A stretch of 64,000 nucleotides of DNA from Mycobacterium sp. 3519A (GCF_900240945.1 NZ_OESG01000014.1:2572734-2636733), one strand, 5' to 3'. Shown: positions 17,360 to 26,926, numbered from the stretch's first letter. A program made the numbers and translations. The notes: generated from the sequence alone by a model not told the origin.

Positions 17360-18510
17360 TGCGCGGCAACGGGATTCGCATTGCGCTCGGCATGCTGGTG
17401 CTGTGCCTCGGGTTGGCGGGCTGCAGCGATTGGCGGGGACTGAACTCGGTGCCGCTGCCCGGCGTGCAGGGCGTCGGCCCCGGCTCGTTCACCATTCAGG
17501 CGCAGATGCCCGACGTCGACAACATCGAGCAGAACTCCCGCGTCCGCGTCGGCGACGTCAACGTCGGCACCGTCACCAAGATCGAGCGCCAGGGCTGGCA
17601 CGCGCTGGTGACGATGCGGCTCAACCGCGACGTCGAACTGCCCGCCAACGCGACCGCCACGCTCGGCCAGACCAGCCTGCTGGGGTCACTGCACATCGAG
17701 CTGGCCCCGCCGAAAGACGTTCCGCCGCAGGGCAGGTTGCACGAGGGCTCGCTGATCCCGCTGGCATCCTCGGGTAAGTACCCGAGCACCGAGCAGACAT
17801 TGTCCGCGATCGCGTTGCTGCTCAACGGCGGTGGCATCGGCAACATCCAGGACATCACCGAGGCGCTCAGCGCGGCGTTCGCCGGGCGGGAGAACGACCT
17901 GCGCAGCCTGATCGAGCAACTCGACAAGGCCATCGGCTACCTCGACGACCAAAAAGACGACATCATCGCGGCCACCGAAAGCCTCAACAACCTCGTCGGC
18001 CAGTTCGCGGCGCAGAAACCCGTCGTGGACAAGGCTTTGAAGACGATCCCCGACGCGCTGGTGGTGCTGAAGGACCAACGCAACAACCTCTCCGAAGCAC
18101 TCGCGCAGCTCGGCAAGTTCAGCGCGCTGGCCGCCGACTCGGTCAACCAGACCAAGGACGCGCTCGTCCAGGAGCTCAAAGACCTTGGGCCGGTGCTGCA
18201 ATCGCTCGCCGACTCCGGGCCGGCGCTGACCCGCGCGCTGAGCTTCCTGCCCACGTTCCCGTTCCCGAAGGAGACGCTCACCAACTGGATGCGCGGCGAC
18301 TACGCCAACCTGACGTTGATCCTCGACCTGACGCTGAGCCGGATCGACCAGGGCATCTTCACCGGGTCGCGGTGGGAATGCGATCTGACGTGGCTCGAGC
18401 TTCAGTGGGGCCGCACCATCGGCCAGTTCCCCAGCCCCTGCATGTCGGGCGGCCCCGGCACCGCGGGTAACCCGTTGATCGCTCCCTACCGATTCGATCA
18501 GGGGCCCTAG
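17356..18510 (+). CDS. mceE: MceE lipoprotein
   Basis: 384 aa with two adjacent ATGs (17356, 17359); the first overlaps the mceD stop by 4 nt. The N-terminus is a lipoprotein signal: basic MRGNGIR, a hydrophobic core and lipobox LAGC with the lipidated cysteine at residue 23. MceE (LprK-type) subunits are lipoproteins in all mycobacterial Mce systems, so this fixes the identity. The MCE domain follows at about 48-125, then helical repeats. Unlike the neighbouring subunits there is no proline-rich tail. Confidence 0.93.
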   Translation: MMRGNGIRIALGMLVLCLGLAGCSDWRGLNSVPLPGVQGVGPGSFTIQAQMPDVDNIEQNSRVRVGDVNVGTVTKIERQGWHALVTMRLNRDVELPANATATLGQTSLLGSLHIELAPPKDVPPQGRLHEGSLIPLASSGKYPSTEQTLSAIALLLNGGGIGNIQDITEALSAAFAGRENDLRSLIEQLDKAIGYLDDQKDDIIAATESLNNLVGQFAAQKPVVDKALKTIPDALVVLKDQRNNLSEALAQLGKFSALAADSVNQTKDALVQELKDLGPVLQSLADSGPALTRALSFLPTFPFPKETLTNWMRGDYANLTLILDLTLSRIDQGIFTGSRWECDLTWLELQWGRTIGQFPSPCMSGGPGTAGNPLIAPYRFDQGP

Positions 18511-18512
18511 CC

Positions 18513-20015
18513 ATGATCCTGACGCGCAGAATCCTGATCCAGATGGCGATCTTCGCCGTCATCGCGACGACCGCGCTCGCCGTCATGCTGTTCGGCTACA
18601 TGCGAGTGCAGGACATGGCGGGTATCGGGCAGTACACCGTCAAGCTCGAATTGCCGGAAACCGGCGGCCTTTACCCGCGCAGCAACGTCACCTACCGCGG
18701 CGCACAGGTCGGCATCGTAGACAGCGTCAAACTGACCGATACCGGTGTGCAGGCGGTGCTTTCACTCGACAAGAACGTCCCGATTCCCGCGGACCTGACC
18801 GCCGAAGTGCACAGCGTGTCTTCCGTCGGTGAGCAGTTCGTCCAGTTGATACCGCGCAGCGCGAGTGGTCCGTCGTTGAAGAACGGCGACGTGATTCCCG
18901 CCGACCGCACGACGGTGCCGACGGACATCAACAAGGTGCTGGCCGACACCACCCGCGGCCTGGAAGCGATTCCGCAGGAGAACCTGAAGACCGTCGTCGA
19001 CGAGGCTTACGTCGCTGTCGGCGGCCTTGGCCCCGAGTTGCGCCGGTTGGTCAACGGCAGCGCCAATCTCGCGATCGACGCCCGCAAGAATCTCGATTCG
19101 CTGACCACGCTGATCGACCAGTCCAAGCCGGTGCTGGACTCGCAGACCGACACCGCGCCCTCGATCCGGGCGTGGGCGTCGAACCTGGCGAACGTCACCA
19201 GCCAACTGCAGAGCCAGGACCCGGCCGTCGCCGGAATCCTGCAGAACGGCCCCGGCGCCGCGGACGAGGCACGCGCCTTGTTCGACCGGCTGCAGCCGAC
19301 GCTGCCCATCGTGCTGGCCAACCTCGTCAGCGTCGGCGAGGTGGCCGTCACCTACCGGCCGAGCCTGGAACAGCTGCTGGTGCTGCTGCCGCAGGGCACG
19401 GCGGTCACTCAGGCCGTCGGCGTGCACAAGCGCAACACCAAACAGGACTATGAGGGCGACGCGCTGACCTTCAACCTGAACCTGATGATTCCGGCGTTCC
19501 CGGCGCCGATCCCGCTGCCGCCGCAGCAGCTGCCGCCGCCGTGCACCACCGGCTTCCTGCCCGCCCAGCAGCAACGCGTGCCGACCTTCGAGGACTATCC
19601 CGACCGGCCGCCTGGCAACCTGTACTGCCGGGTGCCCCAGGACGCGCCGTTCAACGTGCGCGGCGCGCGTAACCTGCCCTGCATCACGGTGCCCGGCAAA
19701 CGCGCGCCGACATGGCAGCAGTGCGAGAGCAACGAGAATTACGTGCCGCTCAACGACGGCTACAACTGGAAGGGCGATCCCAACGCGACATTGTCCGGGC
19801 AGGCTGTCCCGCATGTGCCGCCGGCGGTGCCACCTGCGCAAGCCGCTCCGCCGCCGGGTCCGGCGCCGCCGCCGATAGCGGCCGCCGAGTACGACCCAGC
19901 GACTGGCACGTACGTTGGACCGGACGGACGTGTGTACACACAGTCCAATCTGGCCCGCAGTGCCACAGAGGAGCAAACATGGCAGACGATGCTGTTGCCC
20001 CCGAAGGGGAAGTGA
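18513..20015 (+). CDS. mceF: MceF
   Basis: 500 aa, starting 2 nt after mceE. Anchor helix at about 9-29, MCE domain at about 38-118 (YTVKLELPETGGLYPRSNV), helical region at about 130-310, and a cysteine-containing C-terminal region with proline-rich stretches. The end carries the conserved MceF-type signature DPATGTYVGPDGRVY, a Gly/Tyr/Asp-rich motif. The last 37 nt overlap the start of the Mce-associated gene. Confidence 0.92.
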   Translation: MILTRRILIQMAIFAVIATTALAVMLFGYMRVQDMAGIGQYTVKLELPETGGLYPRSNVTYRGAQVGIVDSVKLTDTGVQAVLSLDKNVPIPADLTAEVHSVSSVGEQFVQLIPRSASGPSLKNGDVIPADRTTVPTDINKVLADTTRGLEAIPQENLKTVVDEAYVAVGGLGPELRRLVNGSANLAIDARKNLDSLTTLIDQSKPVLDSQTDTAPSIRAWASNLANVTSQLQSQDPAVAGILQNGPGAADEARALFDRLQPTLPIVLANLVSVGEVAVTYRPSLEQLLVLLPQGTAVTQAVGVHKRNTKQDYEGDALTFNLNLMIPAFPAPIPLPPQQLPPPCTTGFLPAQQQRVPTFEDYPDRPPGNLYCRVPQDAPFNVRGARNLPCITVPGKRAPTWQQCESNENYVPLNDGYNWKGDPNATLSGQAVPHVPPAVPPAQAAPPPGPAPPPIAAAEYDPATGTYVGPDGRVYTQSNLARSATEEQTWQTMLLPPKGK

Positions 20016-20640
20016 GCGATTCGACGGCCACCGAGCCGGAACCCAGCGGTGTCGAGCACTCGGATGCGGTCGTCACCGATGAGGTGACCGACGCGGTGGA
20101 GGACACCGAGCCTTCGGACGAGGTGGTCGCAGCGCCCGCCAAGGCCAAGACGCCGATGTCGCACGTCAAGCTCGGCGCCATCATTGGCACCGTCCTGGTC
20201 GTGGGGCTGGCCGGGCTGACGGGCTGGCTGGGTTTCCGCACCTACCAGTCGCACCAGATCGACGAGCGGGAGAAGCTGTTCCTCCAGGTCGGCAGGCAGG
20301 GTGCGGTGAACCTGACCACGATCGACTGGCAGCACGCGGACGATGACGTGAAGCGCATCCTGGACTCCGCGACCGGCACCTTCTACGACGACTTCCAGAA
20401 GCGCGCGCAACCGTTCACCGAGGTGGTCAAGCAGGCGCAGTCCAAATCGGAGGGCACCGTCGCCGCGGCCGGACTGGTGCCGGACTCGATCACCGACAAG
20501 GGCGCGGACGTGTTGGTCGCCGTGACGGTCAAGACCTCCAATGCCGGTGCGCCGGATCAGGCCCCACGCGCCTGGCGGATGCGCATCTCGGTGGAGAAGG
20601 TCGGTGACGAGGCCAAGGTCGCCAACGTGGAGTTCGTGCC

Positions 20641-20644
<4 letters not shown>
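19979..20644 (+). CDS. Mce-associated membrane protein, first copy
   Basis: 221 aa from the ATG at 19979 (ribosome site AGGAG), which lies inside the end of mceF. Residues 1-60 are strongly acidic and probably disordered, rich in Glu, Asp, Thr and Val. A transmembrane helix at about 67-88 is followed by a periplasmic domain of about 130 residues resembling the NTF2/VirB8-like fold of Mas proteins (FYDDFQKR...VKQAQSKSEG). Mas proteins stabilise Mce complexes, as shown for some mycobacterial members. Coupling to mceF supports a structural role here. Confidence 0.88.
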
Positions 20645-21282
<638 letters not shown>

Positions 21283-21283
21283 C

Positions 21284-22183
21284 GTGGCCGACCCTGGATG
21301 GCTGGACGTCTCGGCGCCGGCTGTGCAGCTGCGGGCGCTGACGTGGGGGCCCGCTGACGCGCCAATAGCGTTGTGCCTGCACGGTTTTCCCGATACCGCC
21401 TACGGGTGGCGAAAGGTGGCGCCCGCGTTGGTCGACGCGGGCTGGCGGGTGGTGGCACCGTTCATGCGTGGCTACGCGCCCTCGTCGCTACCGTCCGACG
21501 GCAGCTACCACGTCGGCGCGTACATGGACGACGCGCTGCGGGTGCTCGAGGCCGCGGGCCCGACGGGACGTGACGTGTTCATCGGTCACGACTGGGGCGC
21601 GATCGCGGGGGCCGGACTCGCCGCGATGCCTGACGCCCCCTTCCGCAAAGCGGTGATCATGTCGGTGCCGTTCGGTGCGGCGTTCCGCCCGCTCGGTCGA
21701 GTGCCCCAGCCGGGACGACTGGCCGCCAAACTGCCACGCCAGTTACTGCTCAGCTGGTACATCATGTACTTCCAATTGCCTTGGCTGCCAGACCGTTCCG
21801 CGTCCTGGTTGGTTCCGAAGCTGTGGCGCAGATGGTCGCCCGGCTATCACGCCGCCGAGGATCTGCGTTACGTCGGCGACGCGATCGGGGTGCCCGAGCG
21901 GTGGCGGGCCGCGCTCGGGTTCTACCGCGCCACCATCCGGGGCAGCAGGCCACCGGCCCGCTACGCCGAACTCGACAAGCATTGGCTGGACGCGCCGCGG
22001 CTGCCGACGCTGTATCTGCACGGCACCGACGACGGCTGCTCCCAGGACTACACGCCGTGGATCGCGCGGGTACTGCCCGACGACAGCGAGATCGCGCTGA
22101 TCGAAAACGGCGGACATTTCCTGCAGTTGGATCAGCCCGACGCGGTCGGCAGCCGCATCGTCGACTTCATCGGTCGCACCTAG
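21284..22183 (+). CDS. Epoxide-hydrolase-like alpha/beta hydrolase at end of Mce operon
   Basis: 299 aa, GTG one nucleotide after the second mas stop. The motifs HGFPD (33-37) and GHDWGA (101-106) place an Asp nucleophile at D103, which is characteristic of epoxide hydrolases and haloalkane dehalogenases rather than esterases. A late Asp in HGTDDGC and a His in NGGHFLQLDQP (about 281) complete the triad. Ring-opening tyrosines are plausible but not identified. Because it is transcribed with the Mce genes, it may process the imported lipid. This linkage is inferred. It converges on an SDR gene with overlapping stop codons. Confidence 0.82.
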   Translation: MADPGWLDVSAPAVQLRALTWGPADAPIALCLHGFPDTAYGWRKVAPALVDAGWRVVAPFMRGYAPSSLPSDGSYHVGAYMDDALRVLEAAGPTGRDVFIGHDWGAIAGAGLAAMPDAPFRKAVIMSVPFGAAFRPLGRVPQPGRLAAKLPRQLLLSWYIMYFQLPWLPDRSASWLVPKLWRRWSPGYHAAEDLRYVGDAIGVPERWRAALGFYRATIRGSRPPARYAELDKHWLDAPRLPTLYLHGTDDGCSQDYTPWIARVLPDDSEIALIENGGHFLQLDQPDAVGSRIVDFIGRT

Positions 22184-22980
22184 CGCTTCAGCCCGGGATG
22201 ACTGCGCGCCACCAGTCGGGTGACCAGCGGGCGGGGCAGCAGGTGATTGGCCGCCGCCGCGATCCGGTTCGGCGCTCCCGGGATGATCACGCCCTTGCCC
22301 GCCGCCAACCCGTCGACCGCGGCCTTGGCCACCGCGTCCGGCTTCACCCACAGGAACCTGGGCAGCGACTTCTCGGCCACCTCGTCGGGAATGCCCGCCG
22401 CCTCGCCGAACCCGGTCTTCACGGGACCCGGGCAGAGCGTCGCGGCGCTGACACCAGTGCCGCGCAACTCTTCTCGCAACGCATGGGTGTACGACAGCAC
22501 GAACGCCTTGGCCGCACCGTAGGACGCCTGGCCGGGCACCGGGCCGAACGCCCCCACCGACGCGACGTTGAGCACCGCGCCGCGGCCCCGCTTGACCATG
22601 TCCGGAACGAACCGGCTGCACAGGTCGACCACCGCGGCGACGTCGACCTCCACCAGGTCGAGTTCAGCCCGCGGATCGGAATCTGCGACGGCGCCAAGCG
22701 TTGCCATCCCCGCGTTGTTGATCAGCACGTCCGCCATGACGCCGAGCGCGGCCACCTGATCGGGCAGGGTCGCGCGGTCCTCGCGATCGGACAGGTCGAC
22801 CGGCAGCACGTGAGCGAGGCCGCCCACGTCTTCGGCCAGTTGCCGCAGTCGGTCGGCCCGCCGTGCGACGAGGACCAATCGGTATCCGCGGCGGGCGAAT
22901 TCGCGGGCGATCTGCTCGCCGATACCCGACGACGCGCCGGTGACGATCACGACGCCGTCGTCGCGCTTGGGCGGAAGCAT
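22180..22980 (-). CDS. Short-chain dehydrogenase/reductase
   Basis: 266 aa from the ATG at 22980 (MLPPKRDDG), chosen because the Rossmann strand begins at once: VVIVTGASSGIG. The NNAG motif is INNAGMA, and the active-site YxxxK is YGAAK. The C-terminal part (PRPLVTRLVARSHPGLKR) is basic, common in mycobacterial SDRs that act on lipid substrates. Cofactor preference is probably NADP(H), since basic residues (ARRADRLR) follow the second strand. Its stop overlaps that of the hydrolase. The upstream neighbour is divergent, 22 bp away. Confidence 0.85.
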   Translation of the reverse strand: MLPPKRDDGVVIVTGASSGIGEQIAREFARRGYRLVLVARRADRLRQLAEDVGGLAHVLPVDLSDREDRATLPDQVAALGVMADVLINNAGMATLGAVADSDPRAELDLVEVDVAAVVDLCSRFVPDMVKRGRGAVLNVASVGAFGPVPGQASYGAAKAFVLSYTHALREELRGTGVSAATLCPGPVKTGFGEAAGIPDEVAEKSLPRFLWVKPDAVAKAAVDGLAAGKGVIIPGAPNRIAAAANHLLPRPLVTRLVARSHPGLKR

Positions 22981-23002
22981 GGGCAGACAATAGCCTGAGA
23001 CC

Positions 23003-24256
23003 ATGATGGTCCGTCGGCTTGCGGCGGTCGATGCGCAAACATATTGGATGTCGGCCAAGATCCCCAACGATCAGTTCCTGCTCTACGCCTTCGCGGGGGT
23101 GCCCGCCGATCTCGAGCAGGCGGTCGATGTGGTCCGGCGCCGGGCGCAGGCCGCCCAGGAGTTGAGGCTGCGGATCGAGGACCGCAATCCGTTCAGCTAC
23201 CCCGCGTGGGTGCGGTCCGACATCGACGCCGACCAGGTCGCGGTGCACGAACCGGTCGGCGGCTGGGCCGACTGCCTGACCGCCGTCGCCGCGCTGGCCG
23301 AACACCAACTCGACCCCCGGCGCAACGCGTGGCGTGTGCACGTGTTCCCGTCCGTCGACGATGTGCCCGGGGCGGGCGTCGGGACTATTGCCGTGCTGCA
23401 GTCCGCCCATGTGCTCGGCGACGGCGTCCGGTCGTCGGCGCTCGCGGCGTGGCTGTTCGGTCGCCCGGCGGAGGTTCCGGCCGTGCCAGCGCCACCGCCG
23501 ATGCGGGGCGCCGCACTGCCGTGGCGCGCGTTCACCGCGGCGAGGGCACATCGGCAGTTGGTCCGCGATGTGGCTGCGGGTCTGGTTCCCGCACAGGCGG
23601 ATTCGCGTCCCGCGTTACGCAGCAATGCGCGCCCCGACGGAACGCGCAGCATCCGCACCGTGGTCCGCAACCGTGCCACATTGTCGGGGCCGACCGTCAC
23701 CGTCGGTGTGTTGGCGGCGGTGTCCACCGCCGTGGCGGCCCACCTGCGCGAACTCGGCGACGACCCGTCGACGCTCGGCGCGGAAGTGCCGATGGCGAAG
23801 GCCGGTGTCCGCCGCGCGCACAACCACTTCGGCAACGTCGGCGTCGGGTTGTACCCGGATCTGCCGATCGACGCACGCATCGCCAGGATCGTCGAGGACA
23901 TGGCCGACCGGCGCCGACGGGCGGCGCATCCGGCTATGCTCGCCGCGAGCCGGGCAGCGGCGTCGGTGCCCGCGCCGCTATTGCGCTGGGGCGTCGCACA
24001 ATTCGACCCGATGCTGCGCTCGCCGACCGTCACCGGCAACACCGTCGTGTCCAGCGTCAACCGCGGACCGGCCGACCTGCGCTTCGGCGGGCTGCCCGTG
24101 GTGGCGACGGCCGGCTATCCGGGACTGTCACCGATGATGGGCCTGACGCACGGGGTGCACGGCATCGGCGACACGATCGCGGTCAGCGTGCACGCCGCCG
24201 AATCGGCGATCGGGGACATCGACGCCTATGTCGAGCGACTCGACGCCGCGCTCTGA
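23003..24256 (+). CDS. WS/DGAT-like acyltransferase (DUF1298 type)
   Basis: 417 aa, ATG at 23003 with a second ATG next to it. The catalytic motif HxxxDG appears as HVLGDG (136-141), the hallmark of wax ester synthase/diacylglycerol acyltransferase and related CoA-dependent acyltransferases. The C-terminal region VTGNTVVSSVNRGPADLRFGG resembles the DUF1298 part, with the NVPGP-type element replaced by NRGP. It is shorter than canonical Tgs proteins (about 460 aa). A role in acyl transfer to an alcohol or diacylglycerol is likely but unproven. The last 31 nt overlap the convergent TetR gene. Confidence 0.72.
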   Translation: MMVRRLAAVDAQTYWMSAKIPNDQFLLYAFAGVPADLEQAVDVVRRRAQAAQELRLRIEDRNPFSYPAWVRSDIDADQVAVHEPVGGWADCLTAVAALAEHQLDPRRNAWRVHVFPSVDDVPGAGVGTIAVLQSAHVLGDGVRSSALAAWLFGRPAEVPAVPAPPPMRGAALPWRAFTAARAHRQLVRDVAAGLVPAQADSRPALRSNARPDGTRSIRTVVRNRATLSGPTVTVGVLAAVSTAVAAHLRELGDDPSTLGAEVPMAKAGVRRAHNHFGNVGVGLYPDLPIDARIARIVEDMADRRRRAAHPAMLAASRAAASVPAPLLRWGVAQFDPMLRSPTVTGNTVVSSVNRGPADLRFGGLPVVATAGYPGLSPMMGLTHGVHGIGDTIAVSVHAAESAIGDIDAYVERLDAAL

Positions 24257-24855
24257 GCCGCTCGCAGCGACTCGATGCCGACGTCGAGCGCGGCCTCGAG
24301 GTAACTGAGGTCACCGGTGCCCAGCAGTACGCCGACTCCGCCCTGGATTCCGGCCAGTAGCGCCGCGGCGATGCGGTCCGCGTCGAGCCGCGCATCGACC
24401 TTGTCCTGCAGTTGCATATAGCGCACGCCTGCGGCGATCTCGCCGTGCCACTTGCGCATCAGCGCGGCCGTCACGGCCTGCGCGCCTGGCGTCGTGCGGC
24501 CGATCTCTGACATCAGCACCGCGAGCGGGCAGTGCTGGCCCTGTTTGCGGTACCGGTCGACGACTGCGTCGCGCCACCGTTGCCACGCTGCCCACGACGT
24601 CAACGCACCGAGGTACGGCTGCTGATCCTGTAAAACCATCTGAGCCTCGTGCTCGGCCACCGCGAGCAGCAATTGCTCCTTGCCGTCGGGGAAGTAGTGG
24701 AACAGCTGGCTTTTGGAGGTTCGGGTGCGTGCTCGGATGTCGTCGAGGGTGGCGGTGGCGACGCCGTTCTCGCGGATCTCCGCTGCCGCACCCTCGATGA
24801 TGCGCTGTCTGGTGGCGCGGCCCTTGACCGTCAACTTCTGGACTTGCAGGTCCAT
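24226..24855 (-). CDS. TetR-family regulator
   Basis: 209 aa. The HTH is clear (TATLDDIRARTRTSKSQLFHYF), with the start MDLQVQKLTVKGRATRQRII. The C-terminal half resembles regulators of SDR or quinone-responsive operons (CPLAVLMSEIGRTTPGA), a pattern often seen in the YcdC/LmrA-like TetR group. It is divergent from the SDR gene at 24880 with only 24 bp between starts, so it very likely represses that gene and itself from a site within or beside that gap. Confidence 0.85.
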   Translation of the reverse strand: MDLQVQKLTVKGRATRQRIIEGAAAEIRENGVATATLDDIRARTRTSKSQLFHYFPDGKEQLLLAVAEHEAQMVLQDQQPYLGALTSWAAWQRWRDAVVDRYRKQGQHCPLAVLMSEIGRTTPGAQAVTAALMRKWHGEIAAGVRYMQLQDKVDARLDADRIAAALLAGIQGGVGVLLGTGDLSYLEAALDVGIESLRAAQSAASSRST

Positions 24856-24879
24856 TTTTCCGAGCGTACCAGTGAATCC

Positions 24880-25644
24880 ATGAGTTCAAACGTCACGCGG
24901 CTGGCTGGCCGCACAGCATTGGTCACCGGTTCCACGGGCGGCCTCGGCGTGGCCATCGCCTCGGCGTTGGCTGCAGAGGGTGCCTTCGTCGTCGTCAGCG
25001 GCCGGGACAAGGTCCGCGGCGATGCCGTGGTCGCAGAGATCCGAACCGCAGGCGGTTCCGCGGAATTCGTCGTCGCCGACCTCGGCGCGGGCGAGCACGA
25101 GGTGCGCCGGTTGGCAGCAGAGGCCACCGTCGCCGCGGGCGGTCGGATCGACATCCTGGTCAACAACGCCGCGATGCTGCTGATGCCGGCGCCGACCGCC
25201 GAGATACCCGAAGAACTGTTGCGGGATGCCTTCGCGGTGAATGTGTTTGCGCCGTTCCTGCTCACCGGGCAACTGGCGCCGGCGATGGTTGAGCGCGGCG
25301 ACGGCGCCATCATCAATATCGGATCCATCGCTGGACTGCGCGGCAGCGCGGGCTCGGCGATCTACTCCTCGAACAAGGCGGTGATCCACTCTTTCACTCA
25401 GTCGTGGGCCGACGAGTACGGACCGTCCGGCGTTCGGGTCAACGCGGTCGCGCCCGGTCCGATCGCCACTGAACGCCAAGAGCAGTTCGCCGACCACGTC
25501 GCCCCGATGCTCGCACGCATACCGTCGCGACGGATGAGCACGCCCGAGGAGGTCGCGGCTGCGGTGGTTTTCCTGGCCGGCGACGATGCCGCAAACATCC
25601 ACGGGACGATCCTCGGAGTGGACGGGGGGTGGTCGGCGGCTTAA
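24880..25644 (+). CDS. Short-chain dehydrogenase/reductase
   Basis: 254 aa from the ATG at 24880. Classical SDR motifs are visible: TGSTGGLG cofactor loop, NNAA, the Ser in GSIAG, YSSNK active site and PGPIATE. The C-terminus GTILGVDGGWSAA is the usual FabG-like ending. The loop after strand 2 (SGRDK) suggests NADP(H). The TetR gene on the other side of the 24-bp gap is its likely regulator. The pairing of a TetR with an SDR suggests inducible turnover of a ketone or quinone, which is inference. Confidence 0.85.
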   Translation: MSSNVTRLAGRTALVTGSTGGLGVAIASALAAEGAFVVVSGRDKVRGDAVVAEIRTAGGSAEFVVADLGAGEHEVRRLAAEATVAAGGRIDILVNNAAMLLMPAPTAEIPEELLRDAFAVNVFAPFLLTGQLAPAMVERGDGAIINIGSIAGLRGSAGSAIYSSNKAVIHSFTQSWADEYGPSGVRVNAVAPGPIATERQEQFADHVAPMLARIPSRRMSTPEEVAAAVVFLAGDDAANIHGTILGVDGGWSAA

Positions 25645-25666
25645 CACATGGCCTAGATTTTGTTGC

Positions 25667-26197
25667 ATGACTGACCACACAGCGATCGACACCGGGCTGC
25701 TGATATTGCGGGTGGTGCTGGGTCTGACCATGGCCGCCCACGGCTACAACAAGTTCTTCGGCAAGGGTGGCTTGTCCGGGACTGCGGGCTGGTTCGACAG
25801 CATGGGCATGAGGCCGGGCATGTTCCACGCGCGGGTGGCCGCGACGACAGAGATGGCGGCGGGTATCGGGCTGGCGGTGGGGTTGTTGACGCCGATTCCC
25901 GCCGCGGGTTTCGTCGCGCTGATGTTCGTGGCCGCTTGGACGGTGCATCGGCCCAACGGGTTTTTCATCGTCAAGGAGGGCTGGGAATACAACTTGATCC
26001 TGGCGTCCTCGGCGGTGGCGGTGGCCACCATCGGGGCGGGCCGGTTCAGCCTGGACTACGCGCTGTTCGGGTCATCGGGGCTCTACGACTATCTGCACGG
26101 TTGGTGGGGGCTGTTGATCTCGGCGGTGCTCGGGCTCGTCGGTGGCATCGGCCAGTTGGTGATCTTCTGGCGACCCCCGGCGAAAGCCGAAGCCTGA
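25667..26197 (+). CDS. DoxX-family membrane protein
   Basis: 176 aa from the ATG at 25667. Four membrane helices are visible at about 9-28, 60-80, 85-105 and 140-165. The motif AAHGYNKFFGKGG in the first helix-loop is typical of DoxX/SURF4-like proteins. In mycobacteria one DoxX protein works with SodA and SseA in oxidative stress defence, but no such partner is next to this copy. It lies 22 bp downstream of the SDR gene and could be cotranscribed. Confidence 0.8.
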   Translation: MTDHTAIDTGLLILRVVLGLTMAAHGYNKFFGKGGLSGTAGWFDSMGMRPGMFHARVAATTEMAAGIGLAVGLLTPIPAAGFVALMFVAAWTVHRPNGFFIVKEGWEYNLILASSAVAVATIGAGRFSLDYALFGSSGLYDYLHGWWGLLISAVLGLVGGIGQLVIFWRPPAKAEA

Positions 26198-26258
26198 CAA
26201 CAGAAGTCATGCGAATGCGGGTGACCGGTCACCGGCCACCCGCATCCACCGCCGCTGG

Positions 26259-26606
26259 CTAGCGGTTGTTCTTGCCGAGCAGGCTGTTCAGCAGGCCCGA
26301 CACGGCCCGCCCCGTCTGCGTCAGCGCGTACGAACCCGCCCGACCGGTCTGCGTCACCGCGTAGGAGGCGGCGCGGCCGGTCTGCACGCTGTAGTAGGTG
26401 CCTGCGTGGCCGACCTGATGATTCAGGAACGTGCCCAGGTGCCCGAGTTGGTGGTTGTAGTACGTGCCTGCGTGGCCGATCTGATGGTCGATCCGTTCGC
26501 TCGGTTGGGCCGAAGCCATCCCGGCACCCGCAAGCGCGATGCCGCCCGACACGATTGCCGTCCCTGAAACCAACGCGACCCGCGACAGCAGCCCCTTACG
26601 ATGCAT
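26259..26606 (-). CDS. Secreted protein with six 11-residue repeats
   Basis: 115 aa from the ATG at 26606, behind a GAGGGG ribosome site. Residues 1-34 are a signal peptide (MHRKGLLSR, hydrophobic Val/Ala/Gly core, GMASAQP cleavage). Residues about 38-103 are six consecutive 11-residue units of the pattern (H/V/T)Q-(I/L/V/T)-G-(H/R)-x-(G/A)-(T/S)-(Y/F)-x-x: HQIGHAGTYYN, HQLGHLGTFLN, HQVGHAGTYYS, VQTGRAASYAV, TQTGRAGSYAL, TQTGRAVSGLL. The first three are His-rich, the last three Thr/Arg-rich. The C-terminus is basic (LLGKNNR). An 11-residue period fits amphipathic hendecad helices that could lie on a membrane or self-assemble. Function is unknown. Confidence 0.78.
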   Translation of the reverse strand: MHRKGLLSRVALVSGTAIVSGGIALAGAGMASAQPSERIDHQIGHAGTYYNHQLGHLGTFLNHQVGHAGTYYSVQTGRAASYAVTQTGRAGSYALTQTGRAVSGLLNSLLGKNNR

Positions 26607-26926
26607 GGTCAATTCCCCTCTCGCTGTGAACCCGTACCGCCCAGCAAACGGTTTTGTCGGGCGCGTAGTCGGGTTAACCATCTCGGGCGAAGTTGAAACC
26701 GTGACTTTTCAAAAACTTTCTTGGTTTGCCCTTAGCAGGGTTCGCACGGTTCACGGGCAATGCCGCGCTTTGTTGCCGTCAACCGATCGCCGGAAGCGTC
26801 GGCGGTGCGACGCGGGCCGTGTCGAGTCGGCCGAAGGTAGCCAGTTAATGGATCGGGCGGACGCCTCACCGCGCTTGCGACCAAAGTCGTCCCGCTCGGC
26901 TAGAACACGTTCTAGTCTGATCCGAC
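26607..26926. other. 320-bp divergent intergenic region
   Basis: No gene was found here. It carries the promoters of the secreted repeat protein (minus strand) and of the DUF3556 protein (plus strand). On the minus strand, GTTT-N16-GGTTA upstream of the secreted gene weakly resembles a SigF promoter (GTTT-N15-17-GGGTAT). The plus-strand side ends with a KstR-type palindrome at 26900-26915. The middle is AT-richer than its flanks (TTTTCAAAAACTTTCTTGG). Confidence 0.6.
26900..26915. promoter_or_regulatory. KstR-type operator
   Basis: CTAGAACACGTTCTAG is a perfect 16-bp palindrome (CTAGAAC-AC-GTTCTAG). It contains TAGAACACGTTCTA, an exact fit to the published KstR consensus TnnAACnnGTTnnA for the mycobacterial cholesterol regulon repressor. 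Its last base is 11 bp before the ATG of the DUF3556 gene, so binding would block the promoter or a near-leaderless transcript start. Confidence 0.8.
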
